Shown: positions 36,147 through 45,202 of the stretch, one piece after another
Layout: every line of letters starts with the position of its first letter
Numbering within the stretch: position 1 is the first letter of the stretch
Source: Croceitalea dokdonensis DOKDO 023
GTDB taxonomy: Bacteria; Bacteroidota; Bacteroidia; Flavobacteriales; Flavobacteriaceae
Assembly (NCBI RefSeq): GCF_001306415.1
Contig: NZ_LDJX01000002.1
Location: forward strand, 1-64,000
DNA: 64,000 nt
Direction of reading: 5' to 3'
Program-made: the position numbers and the translations under genes
The notes under the pieces: generated by a model
The model's input: only the letters and a program-made list of their open reading frames with translations
Told to the model about the DNA's origin: nothing
The model's database searches: none

Positions 36147-38045
36147 TTATTGGTCTGTGGTTATTATAATTTTGGTGTTGTCCGTCTTGGCAACCTGCCT
36201 TCTAAATTTCCTGTAATTTTCATATTCCTCTGGAGGATAATATCCTTGCTTTAACAAGAACTTTCTTTTTAAACGCAATCCTCCTTGAGTAGCTTCATAA
36301 GTCATTTGGTATTCACCAAAGTTACTTTGGATATGCACAGGTTGGGGCAAGTTCTCCACGTTGTAGCCCTCAGGATAGCTAATGAGATAATTATCCTCGT
36401 CTAGGTAGCCCCGCTGTACCTCAAACGGCAATTTTCTATGGCGATACCGTTTGGGAACATAGCCAGAATTGTTGAAAACATTTGGGGCAAAAATAATTTG
36501 GTCATTGGTTTTGGCAGCATAGTCCAAAGCGGATACCTGGAGCGTTTCCTGGAACAGCACACTATCTTTTTGGTTTTGAAAAGCAAACTTCTCCACCCGT
36601 AAACTACCAATGGAACCCCAATAGTTTTTATAAAATCTTTCTATGTTTTCCTTGGTTTCATTTTCTATAAAGAAACGTCGATCATACTGGATACCGGTGG
36701 TTTTTATGTTAAGCTGTGCATCCATGGAACCGTCTTTAAACAGCTTAACTTCAGCATTGGTAAGCTGGAGGTTGTCCTCGTTAAGATAAGCCTCCGTTTT
36801 CATTAATTCGCCACCTTCCGGTTTTACCACCAAGACTTGCCTGTCATCCGTAAAATCGCCTATAAAACCAAAAGGGTGCACTTGGGAAGTACAATCTATC
36901 CAATAGTATTTTCCGTTGTACGGAATGGTTAAAATCACATGATTGCCCTGACCCAAATCTGCAAAATCGTCATAAAAATCAACCTTGTCCCTGCCGGCTT
37001 GTACCACCACATAATAGGAATTTACCCCAACCGCTTTAAGCAAAGCCATGGTATAATTGGTAAGCCCCTTACAGTCGCCATATTTTACGCGATCTACCTC
37101 AATGGCACTAATGGGCTGTAAACCTCCAATACCTACCTGCACGCTAATGTATCTTGTATTTTCTTGTACGTAGGCATGTATCAACTTTGCCTTTTCCAGG
37201 GTATCCTTGGCATTGGTCACTAATTGCTTAGCAGTGGAAATGGTCTCTGGAGAGAGCTCATCCTGACCTTCCAAAAGCCCATTCATCCAAAGGCCAACGT
37301 CTTTCCAAGTATATATGGAGCCAGGTACGCTTTTGTAGTTAAAATTGGGCATATGCACCATTAGTTGGGGAGCTGTCTTGGCAAAAGACGGACTTAAACT
37401 TTCATATTTCATAGCTTTTAAACCCTGGGCTTGGTACGCAAAACTGCCTTCTGTTTCCCTTTTTTTAAGAATGAACGAACCCAAATTTCTTTCAACAATA
37501 GTAGGTCTAAGTTTGTTATTGGGATATTTTACCGTATACCTGCTTTGCTCCACACTGGCATTATACCCGGGCATAAAAACCCATGAAGGTATAACACCGG
37601 TGTCCTTGGTATCAATCTCATAATCAAATACAATGGTAACCGGGTAGTCTTGTATTAAATACTGATACGCCAAGACCCGGTTATCTGTGTACAGGGACAT
37701 ACCATCAACGGCAGAGAAATCCTTAAAATCATTTTTTTTGATTTGGTCTATTTCCTCACCTTGTTCATTCAATATTTTAGCGGAGACCGACCTTATTTTA
37801 AGGTCATTGTCATACCCCACGGAGAGGGTTCCGTAAGAGTCACCATCTTCATTTAAAATGGTGACCACGCGGTGAACCGTTATTTTCATTTTATCCAAAG
37901 CAAACACCTCAACGTCCATAAAATCCTCGCGGACAACAATATCTGCATCATTTAAAAGGGAATCTGGAATCTTGCTTACTGGGTAAATCTGGCTTTGGGC
38001 CACAACAAACAGTGGACAAATTAAAAAGTAAAGAAAAAAACGCAT
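36147..38045 (-). CDS. DUF3857/transglutaminase-like protein, intact triad
   Basis: A 632-residue exported protein (signal RFFLYFLICPLFVVAQS) with DUF3857 domain, transglutaminase-like core and C-terminal beta-rich part. Catalytic residues are present: Cys325 (KYGDCKGLTNY), His369 (GNHVILTI) and Asp384 (YWIDCTSQ). Substrate unknown; the family is widespread in Bacteroidota envelopes. It forms a pair with the downstream catalytically dead paralogue (2-base gap), so the two are almost certainly co-expressed. An AT-rich palindrome (near 38082-38101) lies upstream of its start. Confidence 0.9.
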   Translation of the reverse strand: MRFFLYFLICPLFVVAQSQIYPVSKIPDSLLNDADIVVREDFMDVEVFALDKMKITVHRVVTILNEDGDSYGTLSVGYDNDLKIRSVSAKILNEQGEEIDQIKKNDFKDFSAVDGMSLYTDNRVLAYQYLIQDYPVTIVFDYEIDTKDTGVIPSWVFMPGYNASVEQSRYTVKYPNNKLRPTIVERNLGSFILKKRETEGSFAYQAQGLKAMKYESLSPSFAKTAPQLMVHMPNFNYKSVPGSIYTWKDVGLWMNGLLEGQDELSPETISTAKQLVTNAKDTLEKAKLIHAYVQENTRYISVQVGIGGLQPISAIEVDRVKYGDCKGLTNYTMALLKAVGVNSYYVVVQAGRDKVDFYDDFADLGQGNHVILTIPYNGKYYWIDCTSQVHPFGFIGDFTDDRQVLVVKPEGGELMKTEAYLNEDNLQLTNAEVKLFKDGSMDAQLNIKTTGIQYDRRFFIENETKENIERFYKNYWGSIGSLRVEKFAFQNQKDSVLFQETLQVSALDYAAKTNDQIIFAPNVFNNSGYVPKRYRHRKLPFEVQRGYLDEDNYLISYPEGYNVENLPQPVHIQSNFGEYQMTYEATQGGLRLKRKFLLKQGYYPPEEYENYRKFRRQVAKTDNTKIIITTDQ

Positions 38046-38124
38046 GCGTGTTGGTTAGGTCAATATCACAACGTAAAAATGCAAATATTATTAAATAATA
38101 TTGACCAGAACATGACAAAAATCA

Positions 38125-38577
38125 TTACTCCCTATTTTTGGAATCTATTAAAATAGTGACCGGGCCTTCATTTAAAAGAGACACTTTCATGTCTGCCCCA
38201 AAGACCCCTTTCCCCACTTTTTTACCCAATACCTGTTCCAGTTGGTGTACAAATTCCACATATAAAGGTTGGGAAATATCTGGCTTGGCAGCCTTGATGT
38301 AAGATGGCCTATTGCCTTTTTTGGTGCTTGCATGCAAGGTAAACTGACTCACCACAATAGCCTCCCCTTTTGTGGTTAAGAGCGATAGGTTCATGACCCC
38401 TTTATCATCATTAAAAATCCGTAGATTGGCTATCTTATGCACCAACCAGGCAATGTCCTCTGCAGTGTCAGAAGTTTCAATCCCCAATAAGAGCAAAACT
38501 CCAGCTCCTATGTTTGCCACCTGTTTCCCTTCGACGGTTACAGTGGCTTTGGATACCCGTTGCGCTACCACCCTCAT
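38125..38577 (-). CDS. dtd: D-aminoacyl-tRNA deacylase
   Basis: A 150-residue DTD enzyme that removes D-amino acids (and glycine from tRNA-Ala) from mischarged tRNA. The two signature motifs are visible: SQFTLHASTKKGNRPSY and NEGPVTILID (the cross-subunit Gly-cisPro). Starts MRVVAQRVSKATVTVEG as in the family. Overlaps rsgA by 4 bases. Confidence 0.95.
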   Translation of the reverse strand: MRVVAQRVSKATVTVEGKQVANIGAGVLLLLGIETSDTAEDIAWLVHKIANLRIFNDDKGVMNLSLLTTKGEAIVVSQFTLHASTKKGNRPSYIKAAKPDISQPLYVEFVHQLEQVLGKKVGKGVFGADMKVSLLNEGPVTILIDSKNRE

Positions 38578-39530
38578 ACGCCATGGTCTTTATGGATATC
38601 CACCCGATAATTCTCATCCTCGCCCAAGGCCATTTGGGCATAACTTCGGTACCTGCTCCAAGAAACCCCATCATCATCCAGCGCTTTTTTTACGGCACAT
38701 TTTGGCTCATCCAAATGCAGGCAATTGTTGAATTTACAAGCTGTTTTTAAAGCGAAAAACTCCGGAAAATAGTCCCCTAACTCTTCTTTTTCAATATCCA
38801 CGACCCCAAAGCCCCTAATTCCTGGGGTGTCTATAATTCTTGCATCAAAACTTAGATCATACATTTCGGCAAAAGTAGTGGTATGCTGCCCTTGCAAGTG
38901 TTGGTCCGAAATTTCAGCGGTTTTAAGGTCCAGCCCATTTTCAATAGCATTGACCAAGGTAGATTTCCCAACACCGGAATTACCGGAGAACATACTGGTC
39001 TTGCCTTGCATTAGCGTCTTTACCTCTGCTATATTCTTTCCTGTTTTGGCGGAGATTTGAATACAGGTATATCCTATTTTCTGATATAAGTCTGACAAAT
39101 AATGTACCTCTGAGCGTTCTTCCAATGTATAGCTATCCAACTTGTTGAACAACAAAATGGCCGGTATGTCATAGGCCTCTGCGGTAACCAGAAAACGGTC
39201 TATAAAACTGGTATACGTGGTTGGATTGTTTAAGGTAACCACCAAGAATACCAGGTCTAGGTTAGCTGCTATAATGTGGGTTTGTTTGGAAAGGTTAACA
39301 GACTTTCTGATGATGTAATTCCTACGGTCATGGATTTTAGAGATGATTCCTACCTCTTCATCACCAATCTTCTCCAGTTGAAAATCCACCCGATCACCCA
39401 CAGCAATGGGATTGGTGCTTTTTATACCCTTTATCCGGAACTTTCCCTTAATACGGCACTGATAAAATGCACCTGCATCGGATTTAACGGTGTACCAACT
39501 TCCGGTAGATTTATAAACAGTTCCCAGCAC
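38574..39530 (-). CDS. rsgA: Ribosome small subunit GTPase RsgA
   Basis: Circularly permuted GTPase acting in late 30S assembly. An OB-fold N terminus is followed by G4 (LLFNKLDSY), then G1 (SGNSGVGKSTLVN) and G3 (DTPGIRGFG), the permuted order; a C-terminal zinc knuckle CKFNNCLHLDEPKC follows. 318 residues. It precedes dtd in a two-gene unit. Confidence 0.96.
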   Translation of the reverse strand: MLGTVYKSTGSWYTVKSDAGAFYQCRIKGKFRIKGIKSTNPIAVGDRVDFQLEKIGDEEVGIISKIHDRRNYIIRKSVNLSKQTHIIAANLDLVFLVVTLNNPTTYTSFIDRFLVTAEAYDIPAILLFNKLDSYTLEERSEVHYLSDLYQKIGYTCIQISAKTGKNIAEVKTLMQGKTSMFSGNSGVGKSTLVNAIENGLDLKTAEISDQHLQGQHTTTFAEMYDLSFDARIIDTPGIRGFGVVDIEKEELGDYFPEFFALKTACKFNNCLHLDEPKCAVKKALDDDGVSWSRYRSYAQMALGEDENYRVDIHKDHGV

Positions 39531-39618
39531 GTGATTGAATTAATGGTAACAAAGAAACAATATTTGCCTTTTTTAAACGTACTAACAGACTAACATCTGA
39601 AATTAATCGACCTTAATT

Positions 39619-40059
39619 ATGAAAAAAGTATTGTTTATTGCCATTTTGGCCGTTGTCGGATTTACTGAAATCAACGCACAGCAATTTAAAGTGATCACCA
39701 GTGTAGAATCCATTGTACCCAACGGTCTTGGTCGTTCCAGAATCGTCAATGCCTTGGAAGACAAAGATTATAGGGAATATACCAGCGTACAGACGGAGGA
39801 GGACAACACCAGAAACAAATCCAAACGTGGGGACATCAGGGTGAAGAATTTTGAGGAAACCAAATTGTTGAACTTTTATAATATTGCGGGCATCCGTTTT
39901 CAGAACATTGCCGCCAACGATGCCTTGTTAACCTCCATGATCAATGATATGGTCGCCAATGGATGGGAACTGGCCTTTGTAACCAGTGCTGTTGAAGGTG
40001 ATAGTGGCAAAGGGGATGGTAATGGTATTTTTATTACCCGATATATTTTCAAGAAATAA
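39619..40059 (+). CDS. Small exported hypothetical protein
   Basis: A 146-residue protein with a clear signal peptide (KKVLFIAILAVVGFTEINAQ) and a compact mature domain containing MINDMVANGWELAFVTSAVE and a C-terminal IFITRYIFKK. The NGWELAFV pattern recalls small DUF4177-like domains, but the match is weak. Divergent from rsgA; a bidirectional terminator follows. Confidence 0.75.
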   Translation: MKKVLFIAILAVVGFTEINAQQFKVITSVESIVPNGLGRSRIVNALEDKDYREYTSVQTEEDNTRNKSKRGDIRVKNFEETKLLNFYNIAGIRFQNIAANDALLTSMINDMVANGWELAFVTSAVEGDSGKGDGNGIFITRYIFKK

Positions 40060-40081
40060 CCCCTATTATTTTTGACACCAA

Positions 40082-40114
40082 AAAAAGGCCCAGGCATAAT
40101 GTTTGGGCCTTTTT
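40082..40114. terminator. Bidirectional terminator
   Basis: An 11-bp stem (aaaaaggccca with tgggccttttt) and an 11-base loop lie between two convergent genes, with A-run and T-run on opposite sides so that it works in both directions. Confidence 0.8.
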
Positions 40115-40141
40115 AGGTTTGCTACATTATTGTAAGACTTC

Positions 40142-40816
40142 CTAGTCCATTATGGTGATGTTCCCTCCTACCAAGGTCTTTTTATGCAGTTCTGCGGGAT
40201 TGCCGTAGACATAAACCTCACCGCCGGCCTTAATATTGATATCCGCCCTTTCCGAAGCAAATATTTCTACTTCTCCCCCGGCAGAAACCTTAACATCGGA
40301 TATTTGTGATTTAAGTTCCCTACCTTCAAAAATCCCGCCGGTATTCACCACTATTTCTTGATTTTTGGCAAGGCCGGATGCTTCCACAATGCCCCCGGTG
40401 ACAGCTCTGATTTCCGCAACGGAAACATCCATTCCTATTTTTATTCTTGCCCCCTCTTGTGCCCTAAGCTCTATTTTATTCTGCTGAACAAGCTCGCTAC
40501 AAGTTATTTGGGCACCTTCATTAGCGTCTATTACATCGGTATCCGTATAGAACACCTCAATAAGGGTATCCTCACCGGTAAATTTCTTGTCTAACTGCAT
40601 CCTTAATCTTAAAACACCGGCTTTGTTGGACCATATGATATCTTCCGTATTCCAACCTTTTATGACAATTCTATTGTCATCTGACGGAATCAGGTTAACC
40701 GCTATCAAGTCAAAAACCTTTATTTCATTGAACTCCCCTACATTTTTATCAATAATTTCCTGGGCAAAGCCCCCCATAAAAAATAAGCAAAAGACAAAAG
40801 TTGGTATCGCTTTCAT
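40142..40816 (-). CDS. DUF2807 (head GIN domain) exported protein
   Basis: A 224-residue exported protein (signal KAIPTFVFCLFFMGGFAQE) with a DUF2807/GIN-type right-handed beta-repeat domain: repeated short strands such as EIRAVTGGIVEASGLA, VKVSAGGEVEIFAS and INIKAGGEVYVYGNP. The domain's function is not established. It lies after the aromatic operon but beyond its terminator. A second DUF2807 protein is encoded at 49118-49936. Confidence 0.85.
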   Translation of the reverse strand: MKAIPTFVFCLFFMGGFAQEIIDKNVGEFNEIKVFDLIAVNLIPSDDNRIVIKGWNTEDIIWSNKAGVLRLRMQLDKKFTGEDTLIEVFYTDTDVIDANEGAQITCSELVQQNKIELRAQEGARIKIGMDVSVAEIRAVTGGIVEASGLAKNQEIVVNTGGIFEGRELKSQISDVKVSAGGEVEIFASERADINIKAGGEVYVYGNPAELHKKTLVGGNITIMD

Positions 40817-40871
40817 ATCTCTGTGTTTTTCTAATGACTAGGCAAAACTGCGTTTGTTACACTTTTGAACA

Positions 40872-40903
40872 AAAAAAGCCATTTCTAATGAAACGGCTTT
40901 TTA
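40872..40903 (-). terminator. Terminator of the aromatic amino-acid operon
   Basis: Stem aaaaagcc/ggcttttt (40873-40880 with 40895-40902), extended by ttt/aaa after one mismatch, followed by T on the minus strand; 24 bases past the stop of the DAHP synthase gene. Confidence 0.75.
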
Positions 40904-40926
40904 TCTGTAGCAAACCCCAAGATGGG

Positions 40927-42009
40927 TTAAGCCTTTAAGATTTTTTCTTGATGGTTGATGGATTCTTGGTGAATGGCCTTAAACATTTTTAGGACAAACT
41001 CCTCACTAAGTCCTTTGGATTCCCCTTCCAAAATCATCTTACCTAAAATTGAGTTCCAACGATTGGTTTGTAACACGGCCACATTTTTTTGCTTTTTGAG
41101 CGCTCCAATGCTGTCTGCCACCTTCATCCGTTTCCCCAAAGTCTCGATCAACTGCTGATCAATAACATCAATCTGTGCACGTAAGTTACTCAGTTCCGCA
41201 TTATAGGCGGCTTCTTGATCATCTTCTTTTCTAATCTTTAAATCCCTCATAATCTGTACCAAGGTTTGTGGGGTTACCTGCTGTGCAGCGTCACTCCAAG
41301 CATTATCGGGATCGGTATGTGTCTCTATCATCAAACCGTCAAAATTCAAATCCAAAGCAGTTTGCGAAACATCAAAAATCATATCCCGCTTCCCGGTAAT
41401 ATGGGAAGGGTCGTTGATCAAGGGTAAATCTGGAAAACGGTTCTGGAACTCAATGGCCAGTTGCCATTCCGGAATATTACGATATTTGGACTTTTCATAG
41501 GTGGAAAACCCTCTATGGATAGCTCCTAGTTTTTTGATGCCAGCGGTATGCAGCCGCTCTATGCCCCCAAGCCACAAGGCTAGATCTGGATTTACCGGGT
41601 TTTTGACCAAGACAATCTTATCCGTCCCTTCCAAGGCATCTGCCAAATCTTGCATGATAAATGGACTTACCGTTGATCTAGCACCTATCCACAATAGATC
41701 AACGTCATGCTCCAAAGCCAGTTCCACATGGGCCTTATTGGCAACTTCAGTGGCGGTTTTCAATCCGGTTTCTGCTTTTACCTTTTGTAACCACTTTAGA
41801 CCAATGGCGCCAACGCCCTCAAAATTACCTGGTCTAGTCCTTGGTTTCCAAATACCCGCTCGGTAATAGTTTACATCGGTATCCTTAAGCTCATGGGCTA
41901 TTTTTAAAACTTGTTCTTCCGTTTCTGCACTGCAAGGGCCTGCAATGACCAAAGGATGAGGCAGCGCCATATCATCCAACCACGTTCTCATCTCTTTTGA
42001 ATTTTCCAT
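40927..42009 (-). CDS. DAHP synthase/chorismate mutase fusion
   Basis: A 360-residue bifunctional enzyme: N-terminal class I-beta-like 3-deoxy-7-phosphoheptulonate synthase (~1-260; VIAGPCSAETEEQVLKIA, YRAGIWKPRTRPGNFEG, LINDPSHITGKR, MIETHTDPDNAWSDAAQQV) and C-terminal AroQ-type chorismate mutase (~265-345; LRAQIDVIDQQLIETLGKRM, IGALKKQKN). It joins the first step of the shikimate pathway to the first committed step for Phe/Tyr. Last gene of the attenuated operon, 200 bases after tyrA across a heptamer repeat. Confidence 0.94.
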   Translation of the reverse strand: MENSKEMRTWLDDMALPHPLVIAGPCSAETEEQVLKIAHELKDTDVNYYRAGIWKPRTRPGNFEGVGAIGLKWLQKVKAETGLKTATEVANKAHVELALEHDVDLLWIGARSTVSPFIMQDLADALEGTDKIVLVKNPVNPDLALWLGGIERLHTAGIKKLGAIHRGFSTYEKSKYRNIPEWQLAIEFQNRFPDLPLINDPSHITGKRDMIFDVSQTALDLNFDGLMIETHTDPDNAWSDAAQQVTPQTLVQIMRDLKIRKEDDQEAAYNAELSNLRAQIDVIDQQLIETLGKRMKVADSIGALKKQKNVAVLQTNRWNSILGKMILEGESKGLSEEFVLKMFKAIHQESINHQEKILKA

Positions 42010-42014
42010 AGGTA

Positions 42015-42180
42015 TATGTGTTGTTCGTTTTTCGTTTTTCGTTGTTCGTTGTTGGTTGTTGGTTGTTGGTTGTTCGTTGTTCGTTGTTGGTTGTTGGTTG
42101 TTCGTTGTTGGTTGTTGGTTGTTGGTTGTTTGTTGTTCGTTGTTGGTTGTTGGTTTTTTGTTGTTCGTTGTTGGTTGTTT
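42015..42180. repeat. Heptamer simple-sequence array in the aromatic operon
   Basis: About 165 bases made almost wholly of 7-base units of the type TTGTTGG/TTGTTCG on the plus strand (CCAACAA/CGAACAA on the transcribed strand). It fills the intergenic space between tyrA and the DAHP synthase gene. The open frames through it (Asn-Gln-Gln-Thr-Thr repeats) are not considered genes. The transcribed strand is almost free of U and G pairing options, so this mRNA stretch should be unstructured. Confidence 0.9.
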
Positions 42181-42212
42181 GCTAGCAGCTGCGGCTTATG
42201 GCCCAATGCAGA

Positions 42213-43079
42213 CTAATCAACATTCCCATTCATTGGTATTCCGTTTAATATCTGTTTTATCTTGTTGGTATTGTTCATTTCTTCATAAACTCCTTTAAAA
42301 TCATCTTCTAGCAACATCTGTTTAAACTGCTCCAAGTTTTGGATATATTCCTGCAAGGTCTCTACAACGTTGGCTTTGTTCTGTTTAAAAATTGGGGTCC
42401 ACATGGCAGGTGAGCTTTTGGCCAAACGCACGGTACTTTCAAATCCACTCCCAGCCATATCAAAGATATCGCGTTCGTTTTTCTCTTTTTCAATTACTGT
42501 TTTTCCCAACATAAAAGAGCTAATGTGTGATAGGTGGGATACATAGGCAATATGCTTGTCATGTGCATCTGCATTCATGTAGCGGATACGCATTCCCATT
42601 TCCTGAAAGAGTTGTAGCGCTTTTTCTTGCAGCTTAAACGCTGTTTTTTCCACTTCACAGATGATATTGGTCTTGCCTTTGTACAACTGTGCCATAGCTG
42701 CATCCGGCCCTGAAAATTCCGTTCCAGCGATGGGGTGGCACGCAAGAAAGTTCCGCCGTTTTGGGTGGTTTTCAATCGTGGCGCAAATCATCGCCTTTGT
42801 GGAACCTGCATCAAAAACAACAGTTTCTTCACCTACGGCGTCTAAAATTTTTGGGAGCTCCTGCACTAACACATCTACAGGTACGGCCACTAAGACCATA
42901 GTGGCATCCGTAAGGTCCTTATAGGCCGCTTCAGCATCGATCAAACCAAGTTCCAACGCCCTTTGCAGATGGTCTTCATTGGCATCAATTCCCCATAAGG
43001 TTGCCTCTGGATAGAGTTTACGTATATCCTTGGCAAAAGAACCTCCTATTAACCCAATACCTATTATTGCTACTTTCAT
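42213..43079 (-). CDS. tyrA: Prephenate dehydrogenase
   Basis: NAD(P)-dependent oxidative decarboxylase of prephenate toward tyrosine. The Rossmann start AIIGIGLIGGSFAKDIRKLY, the substrate-side HPIAGTEFSGPDAA and SHLSHISSFMLG are characteristic. 288 residues, no ACT or chorismate mutase domain, which is provided by the neighbouring fusion enzyme. The gap to the upstream aminotransferase is about 46 bases. Confidence 0.94.
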   Translation of the reverse strand: MKVAIIGIGLIGGSFAKDIRKLYPEATLWGIDANEDHLQRALELGLIDAEAAYKDLTDATMVLVAVPVDVLVQELPKILDAVGEETVVFDAGSTKAMICATIENHPKRRNFLACHPIAGTEFSGPDAAMAQLYKGKTNIICEVEKTAFKLQEKALQLFQEMGMRIRYMNADAHDKHIAYVSHLSHISSFMLGKTVIEKEKNERDIFDMAGSGFESTVRLAKSSPAMWTPIFKQNKANVVETLQEYIQNLEQFKQMLLEDDFKGVYEEMNNTNKIKQILNGIPMNGNVD

Positions 43080-43125
43080 AAACCCTTCCCAAATCCCCTC
43101 AAAAGGAGGAATTATGCACTGTTTT

Positions 43126-44274
43126 TTAATTGAACCTTTCTACTGCTTCCCGAATTTTTTCTTCTTCCACGCAAAGCGAAAACCTAATATATCCTTCTCC
43201 GTTACTTCCAAAAATTGTGCCCGGTGCGATGAAGATATCTTTATCATACAGCAATTCATCTATAAAATCTTCGGAAGTTTTGGAACCTGCGGGTAATTTT
43301 GCCCATACGAACATACCGGCTGCATCCCTGTCATAGGTGGCACCTATTTTATCCACAAGGGCATACATGCATTGACGCCTCTTACGATACACCTCATCCA
43401 ATCCATGGAACCAACTAGCACCACTTTGCAAGGCGGTAACAGCCCCTTTTTGGATACCATAAAACATCCCGGAATCCATATTGCTCTTTATCTTAAGGAC
43501 GGCCGTAATATGCGCCGCACTTCCCAAAACCATACCTACCCGCCAACCGGCCATGTTAAATGTTTTACTGAGGGAATTAAGTTCAAGCGCAACATCTTTG
43601 GCCCCTTTCACCTGTAGAATACTTGTTGGCTCATTATTGAGAACAAAGCTATAGGGGTTGTCGTTGACAATTAAAATATCATTGGCCTTGGCAAAATCTA
43701 CCAGGGCCATCATGCGCTCCATATCTATACGGGCGCCGGTGGGCATATTTGGGTAACTGATCCACATTAATTTTACCTTGCCCAAATCCAGTTTTTTCAA
43801 AGCCTCTAAATCTGGCAACCAACCATTGGCCTCCGTTAAATCATACAATTGCGCTTTGGCACCCAGTAATTTGGTGACCGAGCTGTAGGTAGGGTAACCC
43901 GGGTTGGGAATCAACACGGTATCACCCACATTTAAAAATGCCATACTAATGTGCATGATGCCCTCTTTAGACCCCATTAAGGGCAATAATTCGGTATCGG
44001 CATCAACGATTACCCCAAATTTTGAGGCGTAAAAATTTGCCATGGCCCCGCGCAGTTCTGGCAAACCTTGATAGCTTTGGTATTGGTGCGCTTTGCTATC
44101 TTGTAATACGGTTTGCAAGGTGTGCACCGTTTCATCCGAAGGTGGCAGATCTGGGCTACCGATACCCATGTTGATGATGGGACGACCTTGAGCCATGAGT
44201 CCCCTGACCTCCCTTAATTTCTTGGAAAAGTAATATTCCTGAACCGATGCCAGCCTATCCGAAGTTACGATCAT
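43126..44274 (-). CDS. PLP-dependent aminotransferase, class I/II
   Basis: A 382-residue fold-type I aminotransferase. PLP-lysine region LNSLSKTFNMAGWRVGM, NPGYPTYSSV and the Asn/Asp sites in VNDNPYSFVLN are visible. Position between pheA and tyrA makes it the likely transaminase for phenylpyruvate and 4-hydroxyphenylpyruvate (or prephenate), although the sequence resembles broad-specificity AspC/DapL-like enzymes. Overlaps pheA by 4 bases (ATGA). Confidence 0.92.
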   Translation of the reverse strand: MIVTSDRLASVQEYYFSKKLREVRGLMAQGRPIINMGIGSPDLPPSDETVHTLQTVLQDSKAHQYQSYQGLPELRGAMANFYASKFGVIVDADTELLPLMGSKEGIMHISMAFLNVGDTVLIPNPGYPTYSSVTKLLGAKAQLYDLTEANGWLPDLEALKKLDLGKVKLMWISYPNMPTGARIDMERMMALVDFAKANDILIVNDNPYSFVLNNEPTSILQVKGAKDVALELNSLSKTFNMAGWRVGMVLGSAAHITAVLKIKSNMDSGMFYGIQKGAVTALQSGASWFHGLDEVYRKRRQCMYALVDKIGATYDRDAAGMFVWAKLPAGSKTSEDFIDELLYDKDIFIAPGTIFGSNGEGYIRFSLCVEEEKIREAVERFN

Positions 44275-45098
44275 TTTAATGCATTTTTATATTCGCCCAA
44301 GACCCTAAAATCCTCGGACATGATTTGTAATAGGGATTTTGCCTTTTTAAAATCGTCATACGCATCAAAAGTAATATCGACAAAAAAGGCGTATTTCCAT
44401 GGGGTTTCTATCACCGGTAGTGACTGTATTTTAGTCAAATTTAAACTGCAATCGCTCATTACGTTCAGCACGGTGGCCAAACTGCCCCGCTTATGATCGG
44501 TAATAAAACGTACAGAAGCTTTATTGATCTCCTCCTCAGGCAAAAGCTTGTTCTGCTTTTTAAGAATGATAAATCGGGTGGCATTGTTTTTTATGGTCTG
44601 TATGTCCGATGCAATAATCTCCAAGCCATATAATTCTGCCGCTACTTTAGGCGCTATGGCAGCGGTGGTCCTAAGCCCGTTCTCGCTTATCCGTTTGGCA
44701 GTTTCGGCGGTATCTACGTCTTCCATCAATCTTATTTCCGGATATTCCTTAAAAAACTGTTTGCACTGCAGCAATGCCATGGGATGCGAGCTTACCTCCT
44801 TGATATCTTTTAGCAATACGCCCTTTTGTACCATAAGGTGATGGTGTATGGTGAGATAGCTTTCCCCTACAATGTGTATGTTGTTATGGTAAATAAGATT
44901 ATAGTTGGGGATGATGGAACCTGCAATGGAATTTTCTATGGCCATTACTGCCTGGTCTGCGGTCCCTGCAATCAGATGGGCTATCAGTTGATCAAAGGAA
45001 AGGCATTGTACCAGACTTACGTCCCCGCCAAAATAGTTGATGGCGACCTGGTGGTGATTGCTCCCTTTAATTCCTTGTATGGCTACTTTTAAACCCAT
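44271..45098 (-). CDS. pheA: Prephenate dehydratase
   Basis: Converts prephenate to phenylpyruvate. The 275 residues comprise a PDT domain (AIQGIKGSNHHQVAINYFGG, AIENSIAGSI, the catalytic TRF in NNATRFIILKK) and a C-terminal ACT domain (~195-275). The usual Phe-binding motifs GALV and ESRP read GSLA and QSLP here, so feedback by Phe may be weaker or altered. No chorismate mutase domain; that lies in the last gene. First structural gene of an operon preceded by a Phe/Tyr leader peptide and terminator. Confidence 0.94.
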   Translation of the reverse strand: MGLKVAIQGIKGSNHHQVAINYFGGDVSLVQCLSFDQLIAHLIAGTADQAVMAIENSIAGSIIPNYNLIYHNNIHIVGESYLTIHHHLMVQKGVLLKDIKEVSSHPMALLQCKQFFKEYPEIRLMEDVDTAETAKRISENGLRTTAAIAPKVAAELYGLEIIASDIQTIKNNATRFIILKKQNKLLPEEEINKASVRFITDHKRGSLATVLNVMSDCSLNLTKIQSLPVIETPWKYAFFVDITFDAYDDFKKAKSLLQIMSEDFRVLGEYKNALK

Positions 45099-45131
45099 AT
45101 TCTACTTACGCTAACCATTTAAATTTCCGGC

Positions 45132-45164
45132 AATAAAAAAGTCCCGATGTTACATCGGGACTTT
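45132..45164 (-). terminator. Attenuator terminator upstream of pheA
   Basis: An almost perfect 13-bp palindrome (arm aaagtcccgatgt, 45152-45164, with 45138-45150) followed by six T on the minus strand. It lies about 35 bases upstream of the pheA ATG and 25 bases after the leader-peptide stop, so it would block entry into the operon when it forms. Confidence 0.85.
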
Positions 45165-45202
45165 AAGTGATTTTATACTTGATATATACTAGCACAGTCC
45201 CG
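45156..45202 (-). promoter_or_regulatory. Predicted antiterminator pairing
   Basis: The segment CGGGACT in the last codons of the leader peptide (minus strand of 45196-45202) is exactly complementary to AGTCCCG in the first arm of the terminator (minus strand of 45156-45162). A ribosome stalled on the Phe/Tyr codons would leave it free to pair and prevent the terminator; a ribosome at the stop codon would cover it. Confidence 0.65.

Noticed and set aside
41988-42206. 72-residue Asn/Gln/Thr-rich ORF
   Set aside because: It is the translation of the heptamer array and overlaps the start of the DAHP synthase gene.
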